DNA of 64,000 nt from the NCBI RefSeq assembly GCF_013450155.1, contig NZ_JACCKD010000003.1:1-64000 (forward strand), written 5' to 3'. The stretch is from Haloechinothrix aidingensis (lineage in GTDB: Bacteria; Actinomycetota; Actinomycetes; Mycobacteriales; Pseudonocardiaceae). Under the pieces are notes generated by a model. That model did not search any database. It was not told the DNA's origin and was given only the letters and a program-made list of their open reading frames with translations. The translations under genes were made by a program, and so were the position numbers. Below, one piece after another: positions 1 through 8,313 of the stretch; position 1 is the stretch's first letter, and each line of letters begins with the position of its first letter.

Positions 1-56
1 TCAACGACGCCAAAACCGCCACCACCGACATCGTCGAAGAACTCAAACAACTCTAA
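1..56 (+). CDS. 3' end of a truncated upstream gene
   Basis: Reading from base 3, the window opens inside a frame that ends NDAKTATTDIVEELKQL and stops at TAA (54-56). The tail is hydrophilic and helical. A short C-terminal helix like this fits a WXG100-type or other small helical protein, but 17 residues cannot decide it. Codon choice (AAA, GAA, CAA, TAA stop) is markedly more A-rich than in any neighbouring gene. The gene is real only if the frame stays open upstream of the window. Confidence 0.35.
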   Translation, partial: NDAKTATTDIVEELKQL

Positions 57-91
57 ACCCACACCCAGCGCACTGGACGTGCCCAGCGTGT

Positions 92-1414
92 CTAGCGGCC
101 GAGCGGGAGGTCGGCGGCCGCCTCGAGGACGCGGTCCGTGTCGGGGCCGCCGTCCCCGTACCCGGCTGGGGCGAGGAGGGTGACACGCACGGTCGAGCCG
201 TGCGTGTCACTGCGCTGGACGGCGCCGTCGAAGCCGGGTGGCTCGCCCGGCCACCGCCCGCTCCGCGCCGCCAGGTCATGCGCACCCCCGCGTCCCGGGG
301 TGTCGACGATGTCCCGGAACGTATGCGCGTCATCCGGTGTGGCGAACTCGAACTCCGCGATGCTCACGGCAGCCTCGACCCCGCCGTGGCGTGCCGTGAA
401 GCTGCCGAGGTGGATGCGGGCACAGGTGAGCTGCTCCACGGCCACCTGCGCGTCTCCGAAGGTGTGCGCGACACAGTCCGGCTCGCTGCTGGTGGCCACC
501 GGGACGAAGGTGACATCCCGTACGTTCCGTTCGGCGGAGTCGCCCGCGGAGTGTGGCTCCGGACGCGTTTCCGCCTCGCCGGTGGCCACCGCTACGCCGA
601 TGGCGGAGAGCACGACGAGCAGCAGGAGCGCGAGGGCGGCCAGGGACCACCACGTGACGCGGCGGGCCGGGCGACGGCGCGGGGGCAGCCGTTGCGCACC
701 GACCCGGCCGGGCCGCGCCTGCCCGTCCGGTTCCTCGGGGGGTAGCTGGGATGCCTGGCGCGCCGAGGTCGTCTCGCCCGCTGGGAAGCCTTCCTCGGCG
801 AGCTCCTCGACGGTCAGCGCCTGTGTGCCGGGCATCAGCAGCCGCATGATCGCCCTGGCGTGTTCGATGGTGCACGGTCGGGCGGTCTCGCCGGGGGAGG
901 CTACCCCGCCGTCGAGAGCGGCGCGCAGGCTCGCCGGTGCGGGGTGCAGCACGTGTACGGAGCCGTCCTCACCGGCGTCCGGCACGGTGATGGTGTGCGC
1001 GTACGGACCGACCGCGACGACGATGCCGCTCGGCAGCGTGGTGTGCGTCGCCGCAGACAGCGCCGACAGGGCGGTGCGGGCGTCGCGCAACGCGTTCACC
1101 ACCGGGCTGCTCTCCGGGTCGTCGGTGCCCGCGACGGCCCAGCCGTCGGCCAGCCACTGACCGTGCAGCGGAGCGATGAGCCGCATGGCCGGGCTCTCCA
1201 GGTGCACCCCGACAACGACGTGTACGGCGTGCGGTCGTAGAACGACGGCTTCGACAGGGTAATTATCACCCGGAAAGGTGACGCCTAGAAGGGCTAGTCC
1301 GCCGGTGTCGGCCTGTCCCCGTCCCAAAGCCGTCAGCGCGGCGCGTATGTCGTCGCTGATACCTGAAACGCGCTCGCCAGCGCGGACAACTCGCACCGTC
1401 GCAACCCTCCCCAT
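92..1414 (-). CDS. Membrane protein of unknown function, cytoplasmic N-half and external C-half
   Basis: About 440 residues. I do not recognise a named family. The N-terminal ~230 residues are globular and hydrophilic. An Arg/Pro-rich segment follows, then one strong hydrophobic helix (roughly residues 255-278, rich in Leu/Val/Ala). The remaining ~150 residues should lie outside the cell and contain two Cys that could form a disulphide. This topology is common for actinobacterial envelope-associated or type VII secretion-associated proteins, but I see no diagnostic motif. The start is uncertain: ATG at 1414 was preferred over an in-frame TTG at 1438, and neither has a convincing ribosome-binding site. 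It is transcribed divergently from the protease gene. Confidence 0.7.
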   Translation of the reverse strand: MGRVATVRVVRAGERVSGISDDIRAALTALGRGQADTGGLALLGVTFPGDNYPVEAVVLRPHAVHVVVGVHLESPAMRLIAPLHGQWLADGWAVAGTDDPESSPVVNALRDARTALSALSAATHTTLPSGIVVAVGPYAHTITVPDAGEDGSVHVLHPAPASLRAALDGGVASPGETARPCTIEHARAIMRLLMPGTQALTVEELAEEGFPAGETTSARQASQLPPEEPDGQARPGRVGAQRLPPRRRPARRVTWWSLAALALLLLVVLSAIGVAVATGEAETRPEPHSAGDSAERNVRDVTFVPVATSSEPDCVAHTFGDAQVAVEQLTCARIHLGSFTARHGGVEAAVSIAEFEFATPDDAHTFRDIVDTPGRGGAHDLAARSGRWPGEPPGFDGAVQRSDTHGSTVRVTLLAPAGYGDGGPDTDRVLEAAADLPLGR

Positions 1415-1536
1415 CGGCGAAACCCGGTCGCGGAACAAGGCTCGGAGCTGAGCCGGTCAGGGACAAGACTAGTCGCGCGTGCGTATCCGAGCGCGTACAC
1501 CCTGCGTTGTGTCTAGAGGGACGAAGAGTCGAGAAG

Positions 1537-1589
1537 GGTTCACATAGGTTCACGTTGAGTTATTGACAGGAACGCGATGTCCCTAGTTG
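1537..1589 (+). promoter_or_regulatory. Promoter region of the secreted protease with paired GGTTCAC direct repeats
   Basis: GGTTCAC occurs at 1537-1543 and again at 1547-1553, a 10-bp period that puts both copies on the same helix face. TTGACA follows at 1563-1568 and is a perfect -35 hexamer. A weak -10 (TAGTTG, 1584-1589) lies 15 bp further on. Repeats of GTTCAC type resemble Streptomyces PhoP (PHO-box) half-sites, although those usually have 11-bp spacing. The promoter call is inference. Confidence 0.4.
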
Positions 1590-1651
1590 TGTGTCATTCC
1601 ATCGTGTGAGGTTGCCGCTGAACTGAGCGGGCAAACAGGGAGGAGTCATCA

Positions 1652-3127
1652 GTGCTTGGAAGACCCTGGCGACGCGCGGTAGTGGTCGCGGCCACATCGG
1701 CGCTCGCTGTGTCGACGATCGGGGCCACGCCTGTGATCGCCCAGGAAACGACCGATCCGCTGGCGCCGATCGGGGACTCGCTCGGCGGGGTGCTGTCTGG
1801 GGACTCCGGTTCGGAACCGGTATCCGTCTTCGTGCACGGCACTGACGTCGCGGCAGCCGACCAGGCGATCGCCGACGCCGGGATGGACCGGCTGACCGCC
1901 TTCGACAAGGTCGGTGTCGTCGCGGCCAGCGGTACCGCGGACCAGGTCGACGAGGTGCGAGACGCCGACGGCGTCACCTATGTGGAGAACAACTCCCCGG
2001 TGGAGTTCTTCGCGACGTCGGGCACCGAAGCCACGCGGTCCAACGAAGCGCAGGAGACGCTGACCGACGCCGATGGCGAGCCGATCGACGGCAGCGGCAC
2101 CTCGGTCGCGGTCATCGACACCGGGGTCGACCCGAATCACCCGGCGTTCGCCGACGAGAACGGCGACAGCAGGGTCGTGGCGAACATGCGGAGCCTCTGC
2201 CTCGGCGACAGCGGCGACACCAGCTGCATCGTCGACGCGGGCCCGCTGGACACCGACTCCACGTCGCTCGGCGGGCACGGCACGCACGTCACCGGAATCG
2301 CGGCCGGGCAGGACTACGAGCTGAATGACGGCTCGCAGGTGGGTGGCTCGGCACCGGGAGCCGACATCGTCTCGGTGGCCACCGGAGCAGCGGTGGCGAT
2401 CCTCGGCGCGAACTCCGCGATGAACTGGGTCCTGGAGAACCACGACGCACCGTGCGGTGACGACGTCCCCGCCGAGGAGTGCGCCCCGGTGAAGGTGGTC
2501 AACAACTCCTGGGGCCCTGCGGGAGGCGGTGAGTTCGACGAGAACTCCCTGACGGTCAAGCTGCAGCGCGCGCTCGCCGAAGAAGGCGTCATGACGGTGT
2601 GGGCGAACGGCAACGACGGCGGGGACGGGTCGCAGAACCTCTCCAACCCGCCGGGTCAGGACCCCACGCCGGGTGTGGTGTCCGTTGCCTCCTACTTCGA
2701 CGAGGGGACGGGAACCCGCGACGGTTCGGTGTCCGACTTCTCCTCGCGCGGTGCGCAGGACGACACGCAGAGCTGGCCGGACATCTCGGCACCCGGTGAG
2801 GAGGTGCTGTCGGCCTGCAGGCCCACGATGCCGATCTGCTCGACCGGCTTCGACTTCCGGAACGGCCCGGGTGCGCTCGACCTGGCCACCTACAACGTGA
2901 TCAGCGGGACGTCGATGGCGGCGCCACAGGTCACCGGCATCATCGCGCAGCTGTCCCAGGCGAAGCCGGATGCCACGCCCGCCGAGATCGAGGACGCGCT
3001 GAAGTCCACGGCGTACAAGTACACCGACGGCGCGTCGTACGAGAAGGTGGACGGCTACACCTCGAGCTTCGACAAGGGCACCGGCCTGGTCGACACGGTC
3101 GCCGCGGTGGAGTACCTCACGGGATGA
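1652..3127 (+). CDS. Secreted S8 (subtilisin-like) serine protease
   Basis: 491 residues, GTG start behind AGGGAGGAG (1637-1645). A Sec signal peptide is evident: twin Arg near residue 7, a hydrophobic core to about residue 25 and likely cleavage after Ala30 (PVIA|QE). Residues ~55-120 resemble an I9-type propeptide. The catalytic triad is clear: Asp156 in VAVIDTGVD, His209 in GGHGTHVTG and Ser421 in SGTSMAAP. The oxyanion Asn is in ANGN near residue 321. Four Cys in the catalytic domain could form disulphides. There is no C-terminal membrane helix, so it should be a free exported peptidase rather than a membrane-anchored mycosin. It is monocistronic and followed by a strong hairpin. Confidence 0.93.
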   Translation: MLGRPWRRAVVVAATSALAVSTIGATPVIAQETTDPLAPIGDSLGGVLSGDSGSEPVSVFVHGTDVAAADQAIADAGMDRLTAFDKVGVVAASGTADQVDEVRDADGVTYVENNSPVEFFATSGTEATRSNEAQETLTDADGEPIDGSGTSVAVIDTGVDPNHPAFADENGDSRVVANMRSLCLGDSGDTSCIVDAGPLDTDSTSLGGHGTHVTGIAAGQDYELNDGSQVGGSAPGADIVSVATGAAVAILGANSAMNWVLENHDAPCGDDVPAEECAPVKVVNNSWGPAGGGEFDENSLTVKLQRALAEEGVMTVWANGNDGGDGSQNLSNPPGQDPTPGVVSVASYFDEGTGTRDGSVSDFSSRGAQDDTQSWPDISAPGEEVLSACRPTMPICSTGFDFRNGPGALDLATYNVISGTSMAAPQVTGIIAQLSQAKPDATPAEIEDALKSTAYKYTDGASYEKVDGYTSSFDKGTGLVDTVAAVEYLTG

Positions 3128-3137
3128 CGCAACGGGA

Positions 3138-3182
3138 GCTCCCGCGTGGGTGGCCGGCCATGTGCGGCACCCACGCGGGAGC
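3138..3182 (+). terminator. Hairpin terminator after the protease gene
   Basis: A perfect 15-bp stem (3138-3152 with 3168-3182), a 15-nt loop and a following GTTTCCCTGTTG tract. It begins 11 nt past the protease stop codon. Confidence 0.75.
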
Positions 3183-3360
3183 GTTTCCCTGTTGTGCCTG
3201 TTGCTGATGTGATTTCATGGCATACTGGAGCCACAAATTCAGACCGAGCATCACACGAGTTGCGCCGAGTGCGCCTCCGCTCGAGTTCCACGCAGGCAGT
3301 CGAGGACGTAGGGGAAGATGCTCCTCGTCAGTCAGCAGGTTCGAGCAGCGGAGGTCAGCA

Positions 3361-3864
3361 GTGAGCACTCGTGGAAGTACCCGTGGTGTGGTGTACGTCC
3401 ACTCGTCGCCGTCTGCGGTGTGCCCGCACGTCGAGTGGGCACTTTCCGGTGTCGTCGGATACCGCGTCAACCTTCGTTGGACGGAGCAGCCGGCGGCACC
3501 GGGACAGCTGCGCGCCGAATGTGCCTGGGAGGCCGCGCCGGGCACCGGTGCCAAGCTCGCGGCTGCGCTCAAGGCGTGGCCCATGCTGCGTTTCGAGGTC
3601 ACCGAGGAGCCCAGCCGGGGTGTCGACGGTGAGCGGCTGTGTTACGTGCCCGGCCTGGGGCTGTGGCACGGGCGCACCAGCGCCAACGGGGACACCGTGG
3701 TCGGCGAGGACCAGCTGCGCTCGCTCGTGGCGGCCAGCGGGTCGAGCGAGGCCGTGGCACACAAGGTGGACGAGGTGCTCGGCGGCGCGTGGGACGAGGC
3801 GCTGGAACCGTTCCGCTACGCAGGGGACGGTGCGCCCGTGGCCTGGCTCCATCGTGTCGGGTGA
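3361..3864 (+). CDS. DUF3145 family protein
   Basis: 167 residues, starting at GTG 3361 with GGAGG at 3350-3354; an in-frame ATG at 3217 lacks such a site. The sequence begins MSTRGSTRGVVYVHSSPSA and contains the Trp-rich conserved run around residues 35-100 (RWTEQPA, AAPGTGAKLAAALKAWP, CYVPGLGLWHGRT) that marks the actinobacterial DUF3145 family. The function is unknown. It is predicted cytosolic, with no signal peptide or membrane segment. It stands alone between the protease terminator and a small anchored protein. The family assignment is from memory of its very conserved sequence. Confidence 0.85.
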   Translation: MSTRGSTRGVVYVHSSPSAVCPHVEWALSGVVGYRVNLRWTEQPAAPGQLRAECAWEAAPGTGAKLAAALKAWPMLRFEVTEEPSRGVDGERLCYVPGLGLWHGRTSANGDTVVGEDQLRSLVAASGSSEAVAHKVDEVLGGAWDEALEPFRYAGDGAPVAWLHRVG

Positions 3865-3935
3865 TGGCCTCCGCCGTGCCGATGGCGTGACGGCATCGTA
3901 GCCTCGTCCCCGTGCCAGGCAGTGTGGATCACCTG

Positions 3936-4511
3936 ATGTCGCTTCGCTCGGTCGTGTCGCTGTTCGCGGTCATGATCGTGCTCGCCGTGGGCGGCGGCGT
4001 CGTTCTGCACGATATGTACTCCGCGGCCGACGGCCAGGCGGCCGCGCCGGATCCGGCTCCCGTCCCGGTCGAGCGGGATCCCGAGGACCGGCCGGGGCGT
4101 CGCGAGGTCAGGTTGAGCGCCGACGCGGCACGCCACCCCGAGCGGGACGCCGTGCGTCGCGTGCTGCAGACATACTTCGACGCGATCAACGAGCGGGATT
4201 TCGACCTCTGGCGATCCGTGGTCACGTCCGAACGGTTGGGCACGACCGAGGAGGACCAGTGGATCGAGGACTTCCGGTCGACGCGGGACGGTGACATGTT
4301 CGTGCACCGGATCGAGCCCGCGCGCGACGACCGGCTCCGTGTCCTGGTCAGCTTCACCAGCACGCAGGACGTCGAGGACGCGCCCGCCACGCTGCCCGAG
4401 CCGTGCATTCACTGGTGGCTGGCGTTGCCGCTGGCCGCGGCCGGGGATGGGGACGGCTGGCGGGTCGACGCCGTCTCACCCGGCACCCCGCCCCTGTACG
4501 AGGCGTGCTGA
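3936..4511 (+). CDS. Small membrane-anchored protein with NTF2/SnoaL-like external domain
   Basis: About 191 residues if ATG 3936 is used (GTG 3912 is possible). One N-terminal hydrophobic helix (residues ~5-24) is followed by a Pro/Ala linker. The ~110-residue domain beginning AVRRVLQTYFDAINERDFDLWRSVV is typical of NTF2-like folds used as extracytoplasmic modules in actinobacteria. Two Cys near the C-terminus could pair. The role is unknown. Its stop codon lies inside the left arm of a long palindrome shared with the convergent fabF gene. Confidence 0.7.
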   Translation: MSLRSVVSLFAVMIVLAVGGGVVLHDMYSAADGQAAAPDPAPVPVERDPEDRPGRREVRLSADAARHPERDAVRRVLQTYFDAINERDFDLWRSVVTSERLGTTEEDQWIEDFRSTRDGDMFVHRIEPARDDRLRVLVSFTSTQDVEDAPATLPEPCIHWWLALPLAAAGDGDGWRVDAVSPGTPPLYEAC

Positions 4512-4557
4512 ATGACGCTTCCAGGCCGCTGAACGGCCTGGAAGCGTCATTCAGCAC
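4505..4557. repeat. GCTGAATGACGC-family palindrome, copy A (bidirectional terminator)
   Basis: A perfect 24-bp inverted repeat (4505-4528 with 4534-4557) and a 5-nt loop. The left arm contains the stop codon of the upstream + gene, and fabF's stop (4559-4561) is 2 nt beyond the right arm. Its outer arm GCTGAATGACGCTT recurs in copies at 10444 and 47848. It probably ends transcription from both sides. Confidence 0.85.
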
Positions 4558-4558
4558 A

Positions 4559-5791
4559 TCAAGCGGAGGTGAAGGCGAGGGCGACGTTGTGCCCACCGAA
4601 ACCGAAGGAGTCGTTGATCGCGACGTCGAGGTCCATCTTGCGCGGCTCGCCTGTGACCACATCCAGGCTGACGCCCGGGTCGAGCTCCTTGAGGTTCGTC
4701 GTCGGGGGAACGAGCCCGTGGTGGATCGACAGGATCGTGGCGATCGACTCCACCGCACCGGCCGCACCGAGCAGGTGGCCGAGCATGCTCTTCGGGGCGG
4801 TCAGCACCGGCTGGTCCCCGACAGCCTTGCGTACCGCTACCGTCTCGGTGACGTCGCCGACCTGGGTCGACGTGGCGTGTGCGTTGACGTGCTGCACGTC
4901 CGAGGCTGCGATACCGCCGTTGCGCAGCGCGGCCTCCATCGCCTTGGCCTGCCAGGTCCCTTCCGGGTCGGGCGCGGTGATGTGGTGCGCGTCGGCGTTG
5001 GTGCCCGCTCCGGCGAGGCGGGCGTAAACCCGCGCGCCGCGTGCCTTCGCGTACTCTTCCCGCTCCAGCACGACCACGCCGGCGCCCTCGCCGAGAACGA
5101 ACCCGTCCCGCTCGATATCCCACGGCCTCGAGGCGTGCTCCGGGTCGTCGTTGCGGGTACTCATGGTGCGGGACTGGGCGAACCCGGCCATGGTGATCGC
5201 GGCGATGCATGCCTCGGCGCCGCCTGCGAGCACCACGTCGGCCTCACCGGCCCGCAGCATCCGCCATGCCCACGCCAGCCCCTCGGCCCCCGAGGCGCAG
5301 GCGGACACCGGCGCGTGCACTCCGGCGCGGGCGGTGAACTCGAGGCCCACGTGCGCGGCAGGCCCGTTCGGCATGAGCATGGGAACGGTCAGCGGGGAGA
5401 CCTTGCGCAACCCGTGGTTCTCCAGGAGATCATCCTGGTGCAGCAGGGTCGTCGCGCCCCCGATACCGGTGCCGATGACGACGCCGAGCCGTTCGGGCTC
5501 GACGCCGTCATCGCCGAAGCTCGCGTCCTGCCAGGCCTGCCGGGCCGCGATCAGGGCGACCTGCTCGCTGCGATCCAGACGGCGCGCTTCCACCCGGGAC
5601 AGCACCTCGGCCGGGTCGACGGCGAGCTGAGAGGCGATCTTGACGGGCAGGTCGAACCGCTCGACCCAGTCCGTCTCGAGTGCCGATACACCGCTGCGCC
5701 CGGACAGCAGGCCCTCCCACGTCGACTCGACGTCCCCGCCGAGCGGCGTGGTAGCGCCGAGCCCGGTCACTACGACGTCGCTTGAACTCAT
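4559..5791 (-). CDS. fabF: Beta-ketoacyl-ACP synthase II (KasA/FabF type)
   Basis: 410 residues, ATG start. It condenses malonyl-ACP with acyl-ACP in FAS-II chain elongation in the cytosol. The Cys-His-His triad is visible: Cys165 in VSACASGAEG, His305 in NAHATSTQVGD and His339 in SMLGHLLGAAG, with the conserved Lys334. The Gly-rich C-terminal loop NDSFGFGGHN is also present. It is the last gene of the fabD-fabH-acpP-fabF operon, the usual actinobacterial order (kasA position in M. tuberculosis). A 168-bp gap separates it from acpP, so an internal promoter is possible. Only one KAS II gene is present, whereas mycobacteria carry kasA and kasB. Confidence 0.95.
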   Translation of the reverse strand: MSSSDVVVTGLGATTPLGGDVESTWEGLLSGRSGVSALETDWVERFDLPVKIASQLAVDPAEVLSRVEARRLDRSEQVALIAARQAWQDASFGDDGVEPERLGVVIGTGIGGATTLLHQDDLLENHGLRKVSPLTVPMLMPNGPAAHVGLEFTARAGVHAPVSACASGAEGLAWAWRMLRAGEADVVLAGGAEACIAAITMAGFAQSRTMSTRNDDPEHASRPWDIERDGFVLGEGAGVVVLEREEYAKARGARVYARLAGAGTNADAHHITAPDPEGTWQAKAMEAALRNGGIAASDVQHVNAHATSTQVGDVTETVAVRKAVGDQPVLTAPKSMLGHLLGAAGAVESIATILSIHHGLVPPTTNLKELDPGVSLDVVTGEPRKMDLDVAINDSFGFGGHNVALAFTSA

Positions 5792-5959
5792 GCTCGTCCT
5801 TCCCGCACGAATGGTTGTGCCCCGGGGTCACCGGGATTTGGCTGGTCGTTGTCGACCCGGGAACCTCTCTCGACCGCTGCCGGTCCGCGGCTGCCGGGCC
5901 GGGATGCGCGGCTGATGTCCCGTCCCTCGCGGGGCGGAGCGCTCAGCCGGGACCACCTG

Positions 5960-6205
5960 CTACTTGGAGTTGGCCTGGACGTAGTTCACCGCGTCGCTGA
6001 CAGTCTTCAGGTTGGCCAGCTCGTCGTCCGGGATCTTCACCCCGAACTTGTCCTCCGCCTGCACCGCGATCTCGACCATGGACAGCGAGTCGATGTCGAG
6101 GTCGTCCACGAACGACTTGTCCGAGGTGACCTCGTCCTTGGCGACGCCGGCGACCTCTTCGATGATCTCCGCGAGCCCTGCGGTGATCTCCTGGTTGTCA
6201 GCCAC
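5960..6205 (-). CDS. acpP: Acyl carrier protein (AcpM/AcpP)
   Basis: 81 residues, GTG start with AAAGGA 10 nt upstream. It carries growing acyl chains on 4'-phosphopantetheine. The attachment site Ser40 is in DDLDIDSLSMVEIA. The protein is acidic and ends in KTVSDAVNYVQANSK, without the long C-terminal extension of mycobacterial AcpM. It sits between fabH and fabF and is co-transcribed with them. Confidence 0.96.
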   Translation of the reverse strand: MADNQEITAGLAEIIEEVAGVAKDEVTSDKSFVDDLDIDSLSMVEIAVQAEDKFGVKIPDDELANLKTVSDAVNYVQANSK

Positions 6206-6243
6206 TTGTTGATCCTTTCGGTTTCTTCTTCCTTACACGCCAC

Positions 6244-7215
6244 CTAGGGCGCGATGATGACCTGCCCAGCGTAGGAAAGCCCCGCGCCGAACCCGACAGT
6301 CAGTACCACATCCCCGCGCCGTACCTGTCCCTTGACCCGCATATGGTCGAGGGCCATCGGGATGGACGCCGAGGAGGTGTTGCCTGAGTAGGCGATGTCG
6401 TCGGCGACCACCATGTCCTCCCGCGCACCCTGGACGCGCATCCGTTTCGCGATGGCCTCGACGATGCGCAGGTTCGCCTGGTGGGGGATGAGCACGTCGA
6501 TGTCGGACGGGGACAAGCCGGCAGCCTCCACGGCGCGCAGCGCGACCGGGGCGATCTTGGTCGTCGCCCACCGGAACACGGACTGGCCCTCCTGGTAGAT
6601 GTACCGGTGGTCGCGCATGTAGATGGTGTCCACGAGGTCACCCGCGCTTCCCCAGCTGACCGGGCCGATCTCGGCCTGTTCCGAGGGGCCGACCACCATC
6701 GCCCCGGCACCGTCGGCGAAGATGATGGCGTTCGCGCGGTCGTAGGGGTCGACGACGTCGGTGAGCTTCTCCGCACCGATCACGAGCACCTTGCCTGCCG
6801 AGCCGGTCCGGATCAGGTCGGAGGCGAGCCCGAGCGCATAGCAGAACCCGGCACAGGCGGCGTTGACGTCGAAGGCCCCCGCGGCGCGGATGCCGATACG
6901 GTCGGCGACCTGCGCGGCGGCGTTCGGGATCGGTGACGGCATCGTGCAGTTCGGCACGATGACCGTGTCGATCTCGCCCGGCTCGAGCCCGGCGTCCTCG
7001 AGCGCCTGGGAACCAGCCTGTACGGCCATGTCGACCAGGGAGACGTCCGGACCGGCGAACCGGCGCTCGACGATCCCGACCCGATCCCTGATCCACTGGT
7101 CGTCCGTGTCGAGGTACTTGGCGAGGTCGTCGTTGCTCACGATCGTGTCCGGCTGCATGCTCGCCACGCCGAGGATGCGGGTAGCCGCAGCACCGGTGAG
7201 CTGAGTCAGGGCCAT
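6244..7215 (-). CDS. fabH: Beta-ketoacyl-ACP synthase III
   Basis: 323 residues. It starts fatty-acid synthesis by condensing acyl-CoA with malonyl-ACP. The catalytic triad is Cys121 (NAACAGFCYAL), His245 (IPHQANLRI) and Asn279 (YSGNTSSAS). Its ATG overlaps the fabD stop codon (ATGA), showing translational coupling. Mycobacteria lack fabH at this locus, whereas Streptomyces has fabD-fabH-acpP-fabF as here. This suggests branched or straight short acyl-CoA primers rather than a FAS-I product. Confidence 0.96.
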   Translation of the reverse strand: MALTQLTGAAATRILGVASMQPDTIVSNDDLAKYLDTDDQWIRDRVGIVERRFAGPDVSLVDMAVQAGSQALEDAGLEPGEIDTVIVPNCTMPSPIPNAAAQVADRIGIRAAGAFDVNAACAGFCYALGLASDLIRTGSAGKVLVIGAEKLTDVVDPYDRANAIIFADGAGAMVVGPSEQAEIGPVSWGSAGDLVDTIYMRDHRYIYQEGQSVFRWATTKIAPVALRAVEAAGLSPSDIDVLIPHQANLRIVEAIAKRMRVQGAREDMVVADDIAYSGNTSSASIPMALDHMRVKGQVRRGDVVLTVGFGAGLSYAGQVIIAP

Positions 7216-8144
7216 CAGGTCGCCACCTCGGAAAGCAGGGAGGACACGGAGTCGATGTCGGCAGGCGCCTTGACCGCGACCGTGCCGGTCACGGTGCCCT
7301 TGAGCTGGCGCTTGACCAGTCCCGTCAACGTTCCGCCGGGGACAAGCTCAACGGTACTTGTCGTGCCGAGCGTGGCCAACGTGTCCATCGTCAGGTCCCA
7401 GCGCACCGGCCGGGTGACCTGCTGGACGAGCCTGTCGAGGTACTCGGCGCCGCTGTCGACCACCGCGCCGTCGGCATTGGACAGCAGTGGCCGCACCGGA
7501 TCCGAGGTGGACACGCTAGCCGCGTGCTCGGCGAGGGCCTGCTGCGCGGGTTCCATGTACCGGGTGTGGAACGCGCCCGCGACCGGGATCCTGCGGACCT
7601 TGGTTCCCTCGAGCGGCTCGGCAACGATCCGCTCGATCGCGGCGGCCGAACCGGAGGCCACGATCTGGCCGGCACCGTTGCGGTTGGCCGCGACGAGCCC
7701 GTTCCGTTCCAGCCAGTCGACGACGTCGTCCGGGTCGCCGAGCATGACCGCGGCCATGCTGGTCGGCTCGAGCGCGCAGGCCTTGGCCATCTCGGCGCCG
7801 CGAACCGCGGCGAGCGCGACGGCGTCGTCATGGGCGAGTACGCCTGCGACGGCCGCGGCAGCGAGCTCGCCGATCGAGTGGCCCGCGACGGGGGAGTCGG
7901 CTGGCAGGGCACCGTGACGGTCGAGCTCGTTGGCGCTCAGCAGCGACGCGGCGACGATCAACGGCTGGGTGACGGCGGTGTCCTGGATCTCGTCGGCATC
8001 GGCCTCGGTTCCCAGCCGGATCAGGTCCAGTCCCGCTCGCTCGGACCAGTGCCGCAGGCGCGCACGCGCGTCCTCGTTGTCGAGCCAGGGGGTGAGCATT
8101 CCGGGGGTCTGGGAGCCCTGTCCGGGCGCAAGCACGGCGGTCAC
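7215..8144 (-). CDS. fabD: Malonyl-CoA:ACP transacylase
   Basis: 309 residues from GTG 8144, chosen because GAAGGA lies 6 nt upstream; earlier in-frame starts lack this. It loads malonate onto ACP. The N-terminal MTAVLAPGQGSQTPG motif, the nucleophile Ser90 in GHSIGELAAAAV and His193 in GAFHTRYM are all in place. It is the first gene of the FAS-II operon and overlaps fabH by the ATGA junction. The regulator immediately upstream and in the same orientation is the FasR/MabR homologue. Confidence 0.96.
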   Translation of the reverse strand: MTAVLAPGQGSQTPGMLTPWLDNEDARARLRHWSERAGLDLIRLGTEADADEIQDTAVTQPLIVAASLLSANELDRHGALPADSPVAGHSIGELAAAAVAGVLAHDDAVALAAVRGAEMAKACALEPTSMAAVMLGDPDDVVDWLERNGLVAANRNGAGQIVASGSAAAIERIVAEPLEGTKVRRIPVAGAFHTRYMEPAQQALAEHAASVSTSDPVRPLLSNADGAVVDSGAEYLDRLVQQVTRPVRWDLTMDTLATLGTTSTVELVPGGTLTGLVKRQLKGTVTGTVAVKAPADIDSVSSLLSEVAT

Positions 8145-8216
8145 TGTCACTCCTTCAGAAAACATGCTGAGCGAGGTTCGGGGGGATGCTGTCATGTACG
8201 AAGTCGTCGGGCCATT

Positions 8217-8235
8217 TTTGGAGGGTCTCTCCAAA
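8217..8235. promoter_or_regulatory. Candidate operator ahead of the fab operon
   Basis: A 7-bp inverted repeat, TTTGGAG and CTCCAAA, separated by 5 nt, about 73 bp upstream of fabD in the 169-bp gap after the regulator gene. FasR/MabR proteins bind upstream of fabD in Streptomyces and Mycobacterium. Assigning this palindrome to that regulator is inference only. Confidence 0.3.
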
Positions 8236-8313
8236 GGCGGGTGGCCGGCCCGGAGATCGTGGTGCAGGTCACTTGTCGGGTTCGCCCATTAGGCGGTGTG
8301 CTGGCGAGGGGTG

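Noticed and set aside
1652-3127. Mycosin (type VII secretion protease)
   Set aside because: It is an S8 protease with a signal peptide, but there is no C-terminal membrane helix and no EccB-E gene in the window.
4403-5785. Long plus-strand frame over fabF
   Set aside because: Shadow of the FabF gene with no domain or ribosome-binding site.
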